Numbered from the stretch's first letter, positions 6,902 to 20,383 are shown. The stretch is DNA of 58,704 bases from Bacillus timonensis (GCF_000285535.1 NZ_HE610987.1:232152-290855); one strand, 5' to 3'. Notes: a model not told the origin generated them from the letters alone. A program made the numbers and translations.

Positions 6902-9136
6902 CTACATATTCGCCCTGGCTTTCAAGTAGTAAACTGTTGATTGATAATCTCCTCCTCGTTGTGCCATGTGTTGATTTGAACCATTAAATTCAGTTGGTAG
7001 GGTAGCACCGTGATACATTAATTCATCGCCATAAAAAGCTCCCCCAATGTTTTCTAATTCATATAAGTTGTTTGGGTTTAACCCCTTTAGTTTAAGAACT
7101 TGTTGTTTCTTTGGATTTGGAGTTGCGAGTACTTTATACCAACCCACTAAGGCTTCTGACTTGTCCTTAGAAACAATCATCCACGCTGTTTCATTGTTTT
7201 CAAAGGGACTTAATAGGCGATAAAAATCCCCATCTCGTACAAGTTTTCGATGCCTTTTATAGAATTTAACCTGCTCTTTAATGATTTTTCTTTCATCGTC
7301 ACTTAACTCAAGTGGATTCAGCTCGTATCCGAACGTCCCAAAATAGGCAGTATTGGCCCTTGTATCAATTGATGTAGAACGCCTTGTTTGATGGTTCGGT
7401 GCAGCAGAGACATGAGAACCCATACTATAGATTGGATACACAAGTGAAGTCCCGTACTGGATTTTTAATCGTTCAACTGGATCTGTGTCATCACTTGTCC
7501 ATGCTTGTGGCGCGTAATAAAACATACCAGGGTCAAACCTGCCACCCCCACCGGCGCAGGATTCAATTAATACCTCAGGAAATTCATTTGTTAATCTTTC
7601 ATATAAAGCGTACACACCAAGGATATAACGATGGAAGAATTCTCCTTGTTGTTCAAGTCCCAGTGCCGCCGAATAAGCATCAGTGATATTACGGTTCATA
7701 TCCCATTTAATATAGCTTAGCCGTGTATTTCTAATGATGCCTGCCATTTTCTCATAAATGTACTCTATTACATCATTATTGGAGAAGTCCAATACAAGCT
7801 GATTACGGCCAAATGTTAGATGCTCTCCTTGTCTACCTACTACCCATTCAGGATGAGCATTAAATAGTTCACTACTCGGACTTATCATTTCAGGCTCAAA
7901 CCATAATCCAAATTTCATCCCAATAGTATTCAACTTTTGTGCAAGTGAGGGTAAACCATTCGGTAATTTCACTTCGTTTTCAAACCAATCTCCAAGCGAA
8001 GAAGTATCATCGTTTCGTTTCCCAAACCAACCATCATCTAATACAAACAACTCTATACCAAGTTCCTTTGCACTTTCAGCAATATTAACTAGCATTTCTT
8101 CGTTAAAATCAAAATAAGTTGCTTCCCAATTGTTGATCAAAATTGGCCGATCATTTGTTTTCCATGGATCTCGGATTAACTGATTTCGGTATAAATCATG
8201 GAAGGTTTGACTCATTCCATTTAACCCCTCATGAGAATATACCATTACGACTTCGGGAGCTTGGAAACTTTCATCAGATGCTAACTTCCACTTAAACTGA
8301 TGTGGGTGAATCCCCATCATTACTCTCATCATTTGATAATGATCGACCTCAACCTGAGCTAAAAAATTACTACTATAGATAAAATTAAACCCATATACTT
8401 CATTCATATGCTCTGTTGTATCGTTTCTTTTCAGCGCGATAAATGGATTATGATGATGCGAACTTGCTCCACGTATACTTGCAATAGAGTGAGTTCCTTC
8501 AACCAATTTACGTTCTTTTATATGTCTTTCTCTTGACCAAGTTCCAGATAAGTGCACCATTGAAAAATCGCTATCTGGAAAGTCGATAGAGGAGCTCATT
8601 ATCTTTTTAATATACAGGTCATGTAAACCTGTATTTTTTAAAGCTACACTTCTTGTGATAACAGGAAAGTGATGAAAGATGGCATATGATAGAAATAATT
8701 CAGTATCTGTTGTTTCATCAAATAACCTAATCATTAAAGTTGTTGCCTCATTTTCATTCGCATAGGTAGCAGGTAAGCCTTCTAGTTTTGGTTTTCCTCG
8801 TAAAATTTTATAATCCTTGTATGTATATTGATTTCCCATTCTACCGTCACTTGTTTCAAGTTCGATCGCAGCATCACGGAAGTCACCTTTCCCATAAACA
8901 GGAAATTCTTGGCGAGTTGTTTCTAATGAAAAAGCAGGATCATCTTGGAAGTAGTGACAACTAGCTGGTGTAGGAACGTCATCCTTTTGAAGATGTGAGA
9001 AATCGTCACGATGGTTGATAGCCTTTCCAAAGTATAAATGGCCAAGGCTTCCATTCTTAAGCACATGAAATATATAACTAATCTTTCCGTTCGTTAAATG
9101 AAATTGATTAGATTGTTCGTTAACAAATATATGCAT
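6902..9136 (-). CDS. Alpha-galactosidase, glycoside hydrolase family 36
   Basis: Releases terminal alpha-galactose from melibiose/raffinose-type sugars, in the cytoplasm since there is no signal peptide. From the chosen ATG (9136) the protein has 744 residues. The nucleophile is the Asp of KWDMN (about 479), and the acid/base is in WTSDDTD (about 549). Both positions agree closely with Geobacillus GH36 enzymes. The upstream in-frame ATG at 9178 is rejected because GGAGGG lies 8 bases before 9136, and the family sequence begins there (MHIFVNEQ). It is the last gene of the operon, after the GH2 enzyme, separated by a hairpin. Two galactosidases of opposite anomeric specificity suggest mixed galacto-oligosaccharides as substrate. 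Confidence 0.93.
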   Translation of the reverse strand: MHIFVNEQSNQFHLTNGKISYIFHVLKNGSLGHLYFGKAINHRDDFSHLQKDDVPTPASCHYFQDDPAFSLETTRQEFPVYGKGDFRDAAIELETSDGRMGNQYTYKDYKILRGKPKLEGLPATYANENEATTLMIRLFDETTDTELFLSYAIFHHFPVITRSVALKNTGLHDLYIKKIMSSSIDFPDSDFSMVHLSGTWSRERHIKERKLVEGTHSIASIRGASSHHHNPFIALKRNDTTEHMNEVYGFNFIYSSNFLAQVEVDHYQMMRVMMGIHPHQFKWKLASDESFQAPEVVMVYSHEGLNGMSQTFHDLYRNQLIRDPWKTNDRPILINNWEATYFDFNEEMLVNIAESAKELGIELFVLDDGWFGKRNDDTSSLGDWFENEVKLPNGLPSLAQKLNTIGMKFGLWFEPEMISPSSELFNAHPEWVVGRQGEHLTFGRNQLVLDFSNNDVIEYIYEKMAGIIRNTRLSYIKWDMNRNITDAYSAALGLEQQGEFFHRYILGVYALYERLTNEFPEVLIESCAGGGGRFDPGMFYYAPQAWTSDDTDPVERLKIQYGTSLVYPIYSMGSHVSAAPNHQTRRSTSIDTRANTAYFGTFGYELNPLELSDDERKIIKEQVKFYKRHRKLVRDGDFYRLLSPFENNETAWMIVSKDKSEALVGWYKVLATPNPKKQQVLKLKGLNPNNLYELENIGGAFYGDELMYHGATLPTEFNGSNQHMAQRGGDYQSTVYYLKARANM

Positions 9137-9178
9137 ACATCTATCCCTCCAAAGCTTGCTCATCTTCAATAAATACAA

Positions 9179-9214
9179 GGAAAGAGCCTGAGGTTTTATT
9201 CAAGCTCTTTCCTA
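9179..9214 (-). terminator. Intercistronic hairpin between beta- and alpha-galactosidase genes
   Basis: GGAAAGAGC and GCTCTTTCC flank a 16-base loop, followed by TTGTATTTA. The weak U tract suggests partial termination or 3'-end protection, giving less alpha- than beta-galactosidase message. Confidence 0.55.
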
Positions 9215-9219
9215 TCACA

Positions 9220-12303
<3,084 letters not shown>

Positions 12304-12325
12304 TTATCTACTAAACGTAGGTTAT

Positions 12326-13150
12326 TTATTTTACTGACCCCATCATTCCTGCTACGAAATGCTTTTGAAGCAAGAAGAAGATGAGTGCTGTAGGTAAAGT
12401 TGCAATCACAATTGTTGTCATAATAATTCCGAAGTCAGGCGAATGACTAGAACCAAGGTTTGATATGAGTAATGGAATTGTATGATTTTCAGGAGACTGT
12501 AGAACAACAAGTGGCCACAAATAATTATTCCAGCTTGCCATGAATGTAATAATGGCAGCTGCGGCATATGTTGTTTTCATCGTAGGTACATAAATACGGA
12601 AGAAAACACCAATCTCTGTTAAACCATCCATTCTTCCCGCTTCAAGTAGCTCTCTCGGAAACATCTTTGTATTTTGTCTAAAGAAAAAAATGAGAAAAGC
12701 GGTTGTAATACTTGGTAACATTGCGGATGTTAATGTATCAATACCAATCCCCGGTGCAATTTGAGAGATTGTCCCAAACATTCGAAATAGCGGTATCATT
12801 AGTGCAGCAAAAGGAATCATCATCGAAAGAAGCAATATATTAAATACAACATCCTTTGCCTTACTTCTGTATATTTCGAAACCGTAACCAGCAAGAGATG
12901 CGATAATTAAAGAAAGTAGGGTAGTAGCAATGGATATAATTGCTGAGTTTGTTAACGCTGGAACAAGGTCTACCGAATTTAAAAGGTTCTGGAAGTTTTC
13001 AAACAAATGAGTTCCAGGCAATAATCTTCCTTTTGTCACATCCACAGATTTATTCGTTGCACTTACAATCATCCATAAAAATGGAAAGATAGAAACAATT
13101 GTAAAGATTGATAGAATGATATAAACGAAGACTCGTTTAATTTTATGCAT
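12326..13150 (-). CDS. Sugar ABC transporter permease, MalG type
   Basis: About 274 residues with six predicted membrane helices and the cytoplasmic EAA loop (EAGRMDGLTEIGVFFRIYVP), which contacts the ATPase. I chose the ATG at 13150, not the GTG at 13159: AGGTG is well placed before the ATG, and the resulting 8-base overlap (ATGCATAA) with the other permease gene is typical of coupled genes. No ATPase gene is present in the operon. In Bacillus such CUT1 transporters borrow the shared ATPase MsmX (established for several sugar systems). Confidence 0.9.
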   Translation of the reverse strand: MHKIKRVFVYIILSIFTIVSIFPFLWMIVSATNKSVDVTKGRLLPGTHLFENFQNLLNSVDLVPALTNSAIISIATTLLSLIIASLAGYGFEIYRSKAKDVVFNILLLSMMIPFAALMIPLFRMFGTISQIAPGIGIDTLTSAMLPSITTAFLIFFFRQNTKMFPRELLEAGRMDGLTEIGVFFRIYVPTMKTTYAAAAIITFMASWNNYLWPLVVLQSPENHTIPLLISNLGSSHSPDFGIIMTTIVIATLPTALIFFLLQKHFVAGMMGSVK

Positions 13151-14072
13151 TTTTATCACCTGCTACCTTAAACTGAATGATAGAAAAGAAGACGATCATA
13201 ATCACAATTGCATATGAGACAGTCGCAGCATAACCGAAGTCAGGAGTATATTTGAATGATAGATTATAAATATACTGAGAAATGGTTAACGTCGAATTTC
13301 CTGGCCCACCCTTTGTTATATTCATTACTTCATCAAACAACTGAAGCGTTCCGATAGTTGATGTGATAGATGTAAATAAAATAATGGGCTTTAGCATTGG
13401 AATGGTAATTTTAAAGAATTGTTGAAATGCATTTGCACCATCCATTTTAGCTGCTTCGTAAATGGAGTTATCCACGTTTTGAAGAGCAGATAAATAGAAA
13501 ATCATATTGTATCCTGTCCAACGCCATGTTATTGCAATAATAATGGTTACTTTTGCCCAAAAAGGATCCGTTAGCCATTGAATGGGCTCTGATATGAATG
13601 AAAAATTGATAAGCATTTTGTTAATGATGCCGTCTGTACCAAATAAATATTTGAATACAACAGAATACGCTACAAGAGATGTAATACAAGGTAAAAAGAT
13701 TGCTGTTCGGAAAAATCCTTTTAGCTTCAATTTCTTATCATTTAACATAACAGATATAAGCAAGGCCAAAATAATCATGATAGGTACCTGGATGATAAGA
13801 TATATGACCGTATTTTTCACTGCCGTTATAAATGTCGGGTCAGTAAATAACCTTAGGTAATTATCGAATCCGATGAATTGTAAATTTGTTCCAGCACCTG
13901 ATTGAAAAGAAAGGATGAGCGCTTGAACCATTGGGTAGAAATAAAATACACATATCATGACCGTTGCTATGGAAATAAAGGACCAGCCGATTAGTCCACT
14001 TTTTAAGCGAAATTTATTATATTGTTTTCTTGGTTTCGGCTGAATAGTCTGCTTCGTAGCTGCTGGTATCAA
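13143..14072 (-). CDS. Sugar ABC transporter permease, MalF type
   Basis: About 309 residues with six helices and the EAA loop EAAKMDGANAFQQFFKITIP. The start is taken at a TTG (14072), 9 bases after TAGGGGG. The frame is open for 20 more codons upstream, but that part has no ribosome site and enters the intercistronic stem-loop. Partner of the following MalG-type permease and of the upstream binding lipoprotein. Confidence 0.87.
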   Translation of the reverse strand: MIPAATKQTIQPKPRKQYNKFRLKSGLIGWSFISIATVMICVFYFYPMVQALILSFQSGAGTNLQFIGFDNYLRLFTDPTFITAVKNTVIYLIIQVPIMIILALLISVMLNDKKLKLKGFFRTAIFLPCITSLVAYSVVFKYLFGTDGIINKMLINFSFISEPIQWLTDPFWAKVTIIIAITWRWTGYNMIFYLSALQNVDNSIYEAAKMDGANAFQQFFKITIPMLKPIILFTSITSTIGTLQLFDEVMNITKGGPGNSTLTISQYIYNLSFKYTPDFGYAATVSYAIVIMIVFFSIIQFKVAGDKNA

Positions 14073-14105
14073 CTTTTTCAACCCCCTACATTTCAGTATA
14101 AGAAT

Positions 14106-14179
14106 AGCCTCGGAAGAGCCCACCACACGCATTCTATTACTTAGTTATCCCGTGAAGAGAGCTGGCCAGTTCCGAGGCT
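14106..14179 (-). promoter_or_regulatory. Intercistronic stem-loop between binding-protein and permease genes
   Basis: AGCCTCGGAA (14179-14170 on the minus strand) pairs perfectly with TTCCGAGGCT (14115-14106) around a loop of about 54 bases. A long-loop stem here may protect the 3' end of the binding-protein message, as at malE-malF. The permease ribosome site lies just downstream. Confidence 0.55.
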
Positions 14180-14197
14180 TATTTACTTTTAAAATGA

Positions 14198-15484
14198 TTA
14201 TTTGATTTGAGTTTCCGCTTGTTGTTGTGCTTCTTCTAATACTTTATCTAAATCTTGACCATCAAGGTAATTCTGCATGGCAACAACTAAAATATCCTCA
14301 ATCGCATATGTGTGCATACCATAGTTAACTTGTGGTATTTCTTCAGCCCATTTAGAAAAATCAGAGATAATTGACTGACCACCAAAGTATTCATCTTCTG
14401 TTTTATATGCTTCTCCCTCTGCTGCTGGGATATAAGTACCGATTGCACCAATCTCAGTAACTAACTTCTGATATAAATCTACATTAGAACCAAAAGTCTT
14501 TGTTAGGAAATCTACTGCTTTTTCTTTACCAGGAACATCTAATACGTACCAAGATGCGCCCCCTAAGTTTGAAGCATTTACTGATTCCATACCTGGAAGA
14601 CTAGGATGAGGCACAACCGCCCATTTTCCTGATTGTGAAGCTTCAGCCTTTATTGAAGGGGTTATCCAGTTACCAGTAGTAACTGTTGCAACTTCTCCAC
14701 CATTAAATGTTGCTAAGAACTGATTCCAGTCTGAGTGGAAATTCATTAAATCATTATCTACAAGTTCCTTATAAATTTCAAATGATAGTTTAAGAGCTTC
14801 ATTATCAGCTAAATCAGGTGTAGTACCATCTTCCTTCACATACCACTTCCCAGCAGACTGAATCATCGTGCGAAGAATTCCTAAATCATTTGGGTCGTTA
14901 GTCAGTAATCTTTTACCTGTTGCTTCTTTTACTTTCTTTCCAATTTCAATATATTCTTTCCAGTCGATGTTTTGTAAATCTTCAACTGTATAGCCTGCTT
15001 CTGCCAAATAATCCGTTCTTACGTATAATCCAGTTACTCCCGTATCAAATGGAAGACCGTAGTTTTCATTATCTACACTAGTAGCTTCCACTTTGTACTG
15101 AACAAAATCCTCTGTATTATAAGAACCAGTAAGTGGATGGAACATGTCAGGATAGGCTTGTAGGAAACTTTTTGCTCGGTAATCTTCAATTAACACAATA
15201 TTTGGTAATCCCTTTGTAGTACCAGAACTTAAGCTAGTATTTAGTTTTTGAACAATGTCATCTTGAGCATTTTCAATAACGTTAACTTTCAGGTCTGGAT
15301 TCTCAGATGCATAAGCTTCTTTTGCTAATTCTAATGCTTTAATGTTAAAATTTGGATCCCATGCCCAAACAGTAATCTCATTCGTATCTGAGTTCTCCTT
15401 TGACTCAGTGCCATTTGATGACCCCGAAGAACAAGCAGCCAACAAAAGCATACTTACCATTAATAGAGCCAATACTTTTTTCAT
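14198..15484 (-). CDS. Sugar-binding lipoprotein of an ABC transporter
   Basis: 428 residues, solute-binding family 1. The signal peptide ends in the lipobox LLAAC (lipid-modified Cys18), followed by a Ser/Gly/Thr-rich tether, so the protein is anchored on the outer face of the membrane and delivers sugar to the two permeases. The two downstream galactosidases imply galactosides, perhaps lactose, galactan or raffinose-type oligosaccharides. First gene of the transport operon, with a perfect cre site 28-42 bases before its ATG and AGGGGG as ribosome site. An unpaired TCS lies upstream. Confidence 0.9.
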   Translation of the reverse strand: MKKVLALLMVSMLLLAACSSGSSNGTESKENSDTNEITVWAWDPNFNIKALELAKEAYASENPDLKVNVIENAQDDIVQKLNTSLSSGTTKGLPNIVLIEDYRAKSFLQAYPDMFHPLTGSYNTEDFVQYKVEATSVDNENYGLPFDTGVTGLYVRTDYLAEAGYTVEDLQNIDWKEYIEIGKKVKEATGKRLLTNDPNDLGILRTMIQSAGKWYVKEDGTTPDLADNEALKLSFEIYKELVDNDLMNFHSDWNQFLATFNGGEVATVTTGNWITPSIKAEASQSGKWAVVPHPSLPGMESVNASNLGGASWYVLDVPGKEKAVDFLTKTFGSNVDLYQKLVTEIGAIGTYIPAAEGEAYKTEDEYFGGQSIISDFSKWAEEIPQVNYGMHTYAIEDILVVAMQNYLDGQDLDKVLEEAQQQAETQIK

Positions 15485-15511
15485 CTTAATACCCCCTAAG
15501 ATTATCTTTTT

Positions 15512-15526
15512 TTGTAAGCGTTATCT
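15512..15526. promoter_or_regulatory. CcpA catabolite-response element (cre)
   Basis: TTGTAAGCGTTATCT matches the cre consensus WTGWAARCGYWWWCW at every position. It lies between the probable promoter and the binding-lipoprotein start, where CcpA would block transcription when glucose is present. Confidence 0.8.
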
Positions 15527-15660
15527 TTCTTACAATTACTATGGTATCATCACTTAGAGAGTAGCAGTTAGGACAATATTTTTGTAAATTTGTGATATTT
15601 TTGTCTATTGAATACGCTTCCATTTATTAACTTGTATTATTTTTAGATTCTGGCATTTTT

Positions 15661-17424
15661 TTAGTTTTTTTGGATTGGAAGTGTTATGCGGATTTTTGTC
15701 CCTTCACCTATCGTGCTTGAGATTGTAACGCCATAGTTGTCACCATATATCAGTTGGATACGTTCATTGACATTTCGAACACCTATACCACTAAACATTT
15801 CTCTTTTTCGTTTTGTACCTGGAAGTTTGTTATCTGCTGTTGCTTCCATTCCATCACCATTATCAAGTACCTCACAAATAAGAGTAGCTCCGTCTTTCCA
15901 AATGAGTACATTCACCGTACCACCACTCTTTTTATTAAAACCATGAAAAAAGGAGTTTTCAATAAAAGGCTGTAAAATTAGTTTAGGTATTAGAATTTCA
16001 CTACACTCAGGCTCAATGAAATAATTTACTCTAATTCTTTCACCATACCGTTTTTGATTAATTAAAACATAGCTTTTTAAATTGTCTATTTCTTGTCTCA
16101 CCGTTATGGTTTCACTAATATTGCCTATCGTATTTTGCAATAAGGATATCAACGCATTAACCATTTCAGTTGCCTCGTCTTTCCCACCTTGCTGGACCAT
16201 AAATTTAATTGAAGTTAGCGTATTATATAAGAAATGTGGATTAATCTGTTGTTGCAGTGCTGCTAATTCAGCATTACGTTTCTGCTTTTGACTCAATACG
16301 AGTTTATTCACATATTCATGTAACTCATCAAGCATAGAGTTAAAAGCTTGACCAATTTGTCTTGTTTCGTACGTTCCCGTAACTGGTATATAATGATCAA
16401 AGTCATTTTTCGGCGTATTTTCAATTTGTTTAACGAGATTTGACAACGAATTTGTTAACTTCCTCGAAGCAAAGAATACAATAATAATGGCTAAAAAAAT
16501 AAATAGTATGCATATTAGAACAATTGATTTTTTATCTATCATATTTTCAAATGTTGCTTTTTTATCAATTAAATTAACCATATACAAATTAAAGGTAGGT
16601 AGATATTCAGCCATGATAATATGATCCTTACCCTTAAAATCCGTTTCCAAATAATCTAGCTTTTGCTCCTCTAATTGGCTTACATATCCCAGGAGCTCCT
16701 CTTCTTTATTCCCGATAAAGTCATTACGATTACTCGAAATAATCGTACCAGACCGATCCATAACTAACACATCATTACCTAAGCTCGTATAGCTACTATA
16801 GAACTTTTTGAAATTCTTCTCTTGAATCGTAAAATACATCACTCCATAAATATAGTGAGAAGTTCGTTCCATAAAGGTCTTTGAAGCGATAATAACCCAA
16901 TCTTCCTGTCCACCATCCTTTTGTTTTTCAAGATGAAATAACATTTTTTTAGGTTCTTGAAGTGTATTGGTTGTAATGAAGTGTTTTTTTAATTCTTTGT
17001 CTGTTTTGACCCATGAAGGTCTATCTGTTGCATAACTGACACCGTTCAACCCATAAATCATAATACCAACATCATATGCTTCTACACTTGTTTTAATCGT
17101 GTTCAATTGTTTTTTTAAATCAAAATAATATCTACCCAACATGGCATTTGAGTGCTCTCCAGTGAGAAAACTTTTAATCGTTCCGTTTTGCATTAGGCTA
17201 TTTGAAGCGATAACAATGGAGTATTGAAATGTACCTAAGCTCTCATTTATCTGATCCATTACCTTACTATTGTTAAAACTAAACTTATCAATAAAAAACT
17301 TCTCTGACATACGGATTGTGGTCCAGGTAATAAGTACGGAAATTGTAACGATGATGACTATCGTAATAAGAAACATTTTATAAAATAGGCTATTATGTTT
17401 AAATCGTTTAGGTATTAATCTCAT
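15661..17424 (-). CDS. YesM-family sensor histidine kinase
   Basis: 587 residues: helix about 16-38, an extracytoplasmic sensor of about 250 residues, a second helix (about 299-320), HAMP, then a His_kinase domain with the phosphoacceptor His in QQINPHFLYNTL and a C-terminal HATPase with NGDG. It probably senses an extracellular sugar, directly or through the binding lipoprotein. Its gene follows the response-regulator gene by 14 bp and precedes the transporter operon, the usual arrangement for Bacillus polysaccharide-utilisation regulators. Confidence 0.88.
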   Translation of the reverse strand: MRLIPKRFKHNSLFYKMFLITIVIIVTISVLITWTTIRMSEKFFIDKFSFNNSKVMDQINESLGTFQYSIVIASNSLMQNGTIKSFLTGEHSNAMLGRYYFDLKKQLNTIKTSVEAYDVGIMIYGLNGVSYATDRPSWVKTDKELKKHFITTNTLQEPKKMLFHLEKQKDGGQEDWVIIASKTFMERTSHYIYGVMYFTIQEKNFKKFYSSYTSLGNDVLVMDRSGTIISSNRNDFIGNKEEELLGYVSQLEEQKLDYLETDFKGKDHIIMAEYLPTFNLYMVNLIDKKATFENMIDKKSIVLICILFIFLAIIIVFFASRKLTNSLSNLVKQIENTPKNDFDHYIPVTGTYETRQIGQAFNSMLDELHEYVNKLVLSQKQKRNAELAALQQQINPHFLYNTLTSIKFMVQQGGKDEATEMVNALISLLQNTIGNISETITVRQEIDNLKSYVLINQKRYGERIRVNYFIEPECSEILIPKLILQPFIENSFFHGFNKKSGGTVNVLIWKDGATLICEVLDNGDGMEATADNKLPGTKRKREMFSGIGVRNVNERIQLIYGDNYGVTISSTIGEGTKIRITLPIQKN

Positions 17425-17438
17425 GTAGATCCCATCTC

Positions 17439-18986
17439 TTATCTTCTAGTGTGTTTTCTTCTAAATTTACTAGGTGACATTCCATGTATTTTTTTAAATA
17501 CTTTACAAAAATAGCTATGATCCGAATACCCTACCATCCCACTAATTTCTGAAATTGGCGTTGAATCCTTAAGTAGGAAATGTGACGCTTTCTCAATTCG
17601 AACCTTATTCAAGTACTCTATGAATCCTTCTTTATTATGTGTTGAAAAAAAGGTAGACAAATAGGAAGGATTGAAATGGAAATGCTCTGCTACATCTGCA
17701 AGGCTTAGTTGATCTGAATAATGGTCATCAATATATTGAAGGAGTTTCTTCATATTTAAATTATTAGGTTGATTTTTCTCAGAGTATAAGCACTTTTGCA
17801 CTTGCTCAATGAATTTATTAAGATAGTCAATTGTCTCGTAGGATGAATTTGCCTCGTTAATTGATTTAAAATACTCATACTTTGAACTTTCAATTTCAGC
17901 AACGTCGTATTCCATGTTATTTAGAAGGACGGTAATGTGAAAAATCATATTTTCAAAGAATGATTTAAATTCGAATACATCGGTTGTATAACATTTAGAA
18001 AATAGATATACATGATCCTGTAAATATCTGAAAGCTTCTTGAAAGCGACTGTGCTTCAGTTCAGTTGTAAACCATTCTATATTAAAGTCTTCTATATTGG
18101 GTATTTCTACTTGTAAATCTTGTTCCCTTAAAAGTGGGATGTTAGGAAAATAAAATCTATACTGGATTAATTTTTTTACCTTTTCATGATATATACGTCC
18201 TATTTGATTTAAATTAGAGAATTGTTCACTTAGGACAAAGCCTGAATCAATATGGGTTTCTGCTACCTTTTTTGCGAAGTCAATTACCTCTTGTGACTTG
18301 TCTTTATTTACATTTAAAATGAACACGGTTTCATTTTTATCAAAAGAAATAGTCTCATATGTTGCTTGAGCTATACTGGATTTATACTTTTGTATAATAT
18401 TATCTTGAACTTGGATATGATCTCCTCTAGGAATATTCCAATTAAAAACCACACCTAATAAACAGAAACTGTCATAGGGGAACACTTTGGATAGTTGTTT
18501 TTCATCAATATCCGCTTCAAAACCTGAGAGTAACTTTTCAATTATATAATTTACAGACAATTGACCCTGTTGCTTTTTCTCAATTGAATCTGTAGTTGTA
18601 ATTCTACTAACCGCTTTATTTAGAACTTCTAAGATCGCATTTGCATCAAGCTTTGGCTTTAATATGTAATCAACAACTCCATTTTGAAAAGTAGACCGAA
18701 CGTAGTCAAATTCTCCAAAACTACTTAGTACAATGATTTCGATTTCGGGATATTTTGATTTAACGATTCTTGTTAATTCTTCTCCATCCATAATAGGCAT
18801 GACAATATCAGTTATCACAATATCTGGTTGGTTTCGTTCAATTATTTCAAGTGCTTCCTTTCCATTAGAAGCTTCTCCCACAATTTGATAACCCTCTTGC
18901 TCCCAATTAAGATAATGTTTAATCCCTTGTCTTATTAGAATTTCATCATCTACAATAACAATTTTAATTAATTCTTTTGTTGCCAT
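17439..18986 (-). CDS. YesN-family response regulator with AraC DNA-binding domain
   Basis: 515 residues. The N-terminal receiver domain has the acidic pair and phosphoacceptor Asp in VITDIVMPIMDG (about Asp57) and Lys in KPK. The long middle region (about 130-400) is typical of YesN proteins. Two AraC helix-turn-helix motifs fill the last 100 residues (IGY-type end PSKFRR). Most likely activates the galactoside operon together with the kinase encoded next to it. TGAGGTG lies before the ATG. Confidence 0.88.
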   Translation of the reverse strand: MATKELIKIVIVDDEILIRQGIKHYLNWEQEGYQIVGEASNGKEALEIIERNQPDIVITDIVMPIMDGEELTRIVKSKYPEIEIIVLSSFGEFDYVRSTFQNGVVDYILKPKLDANAILEVLNKAVSRITTTDSIEKKQQGQLSVNYIIEKLLSGFEADIDEKQLSKVFPYDSFCLLGVVFNWNIPRGDHIQVQDNIIQKYKSSIAQATYETISFDKNETVFILNVNKDKSQEVIDFAKKVAETHIDSGFVLSEQFSNLNQIGRIYHEKVKKLIQYRFYFPNIPLLREQDLQVEIPNIEDFNIEWFTTELKHSRFQEAFRYLQDHVYLFSKCYTTDVFEFKSFFENMIFHITVLLNNMEYDVAEIESSKYEYFKSINEANSSYETIDYLNKFIEQVQKCLYSEKNQPNNLNMKKLLQYIDDHYSDQLSLADVAEHFHFNPSYLSTFFSTHNKEGFIEYLNKVRIEKASHFLLKDSTPISEISGMVGYSDHSYFCKVFKKIHGMSPSKFRRKHTRR

Positions 18987-19413
18987 TTGATCACCTCAAA
19001 AGTAAATCATTTTTACAAATATTCATACATTTATTATACACATGAAAACTAGTATTTCGCATATATTCTATGAAGGAAAAAGCAACTACCAAATGAGTTT
19101 CTAAAATTGGTCTTGTCACGCTAGTTAATCCTAAGTTACATTTGTCATTTAATAGTAAATTTCGTCATATACCACCATCCATCTCAAACCTGTCAATAGG
19201 CATATCCATGTATTTTTTACCTAAACTGACAAAAAAGGACAATGATAGAGAACAAAATTTCTACGTCAAATCTATTCATTTTCGACCATTGCTATAAGTT
19301 AAATGGTAGAATAGTTCCGAGTTTACGGTAGCAGGAAAAGTCTTCCTCTAATATTACAAAACTCTCATGCTATGATGTTGTTGTATCTAACGCATACACA
19401 AGGAGGACTAGAT
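18987..19413. other. Divergent intergenic region, yesN-like gene and CAP gene
   Basis: A -10-like TATAAT (19038-19033, minus strand) could serve the regulator genes, but I see no good -35. On the plus side TATGAT (19371-19376) could be the -10 of the CAP gene. No RNA structure or repeat stood out. Confidence 0.3.
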
Positions 19414-20139
19414 ATGAAGAAAACAGTACTATCTTTAGTAGTCGCAGGGGCACTATTAGTTACAGGACCATTAGCTAGCTCCGCGGAGCAATTAAGTGGC
19501 TCTAATAATGTTTATGAAGGTCGTTACGTTGTGTCTGTCAACAACTCTACGAACTGGAATGATCTCATTCAAAACGTACTTAAAAAATACTATTCCGGAT
19601 ACTATCAAACTCAGCCAAAAGTGGAAGTACCTTCACAACCTGTTGAGGAACCAACACAACCAAAGGCTGAAGAAACTGTTAAGGAAAACCCTGTTGCTCA
19701 GCAACCTGCGCAGCAGCAACCCGCAGAGAAAACGAATGAAACTTCAAATCAGGCTTCTTATTCGTTAAGTCAGTTTGAGCAAGAAGTTGTGAAATTAACG
19801 AATAATGAACGTGCGAAATATGGCTTACAGCCACTAAAGATTGATTTAAAATTAAGTGAAGTTGCGAGAACAAAATCATCTGATATGAAGAATAATGGGT
19901 ATTTTTCTCACACAAGTCCAACCTATGGATCACCATTTGATATGATGAAGCAATTTGGTATTCAATACCGTGCAGCTGGTGAAAATATTGCAAAGGGCCA
20001 ACGTTCACCACAAGAGGTTGTAAATGCTTGGATGAACAGCGAAGGTCATCGTAAAAATATTTTAAGCTCCAACTTTACTCATATTGGTGTAGGTCATGTA
20101 GATGGTAATTATTGGACACAAATGTTTATTGGAAAATAA
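19414..20139 (+). CDS. Secreted CAP-domain (SCP/PR1) protein, YkwD-like
   Basis: 241 residues from the ATG at 19414, which follows AAGGAGGA. The in-frame ATG at 19372 is rejected because it lies upstream of that site. A cleavable signal peptide ends near SSA/EQ. A Pro/Gln/Glu-rich low-complexity linker (about 65-120) follows, then a C-terminal CAP domain with LTNNERAKYGL, the putative metal/active His in YFSHTSP, GENIAKG and GHRKNIL. Function in bacilli is poorly defined; several are spore or cell-envelope proteins. Confidence 0.88.
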   Translation: MKKTVLSLVVAGALLVTGPLASSAEQLSGSNNVYEGRYVVSVNNSTNWNDLIQNVLKKYYSGYYQTQPKVEVPSQPVEEPTQPKAEETVKENPVAQQPAQQQPAEKTNETSNQASYSLSQFEQEVVKLTNNERAKYGLQPLKIDLKLSEVARTKSSDMKNNGYFSHTSPTYGSPFDMMKQFGIQYRAAGENIAKGQRSPQEVVNAWMNSEGHRKNILSSNFTHIGVGHVDGNYWTQMFIGK

Positions 20140-20225
20140 GCAATAGTAAAGAGCTTTGTCATTTCACTTCGTTCGGCGCATAAAGGTACTTGATAATCGA
20201 GTGCTTCAACGTTACCAAACGAATA

Positions 20226-20262
20226 GAAGCAGGGAATCCTTGTGGTTCCCTGCTTCTTTCTT
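20226..20262 (+). terminator. Terminator downstream of the CAP gene
   Basis: AGCAGGGAA pairs with TTCCCTGCT, followed by TCTTTCTT. A second short hairpin, GGGGCA/TGCCCC (20355-20373), lies beside the end of the convergent kinase gene. Confidence 0.75.
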
Positions 20263-20383
20263 AGTTAGTGGACAGTTTTTCACTTTGATACGATTTACTG
20301 AATGATAGTTTTTTATTAGTTGATGAAGAATGTTTTTACATCATTATATAAAATGATGGGGCACGAAATTTGCCCCAGTTTCC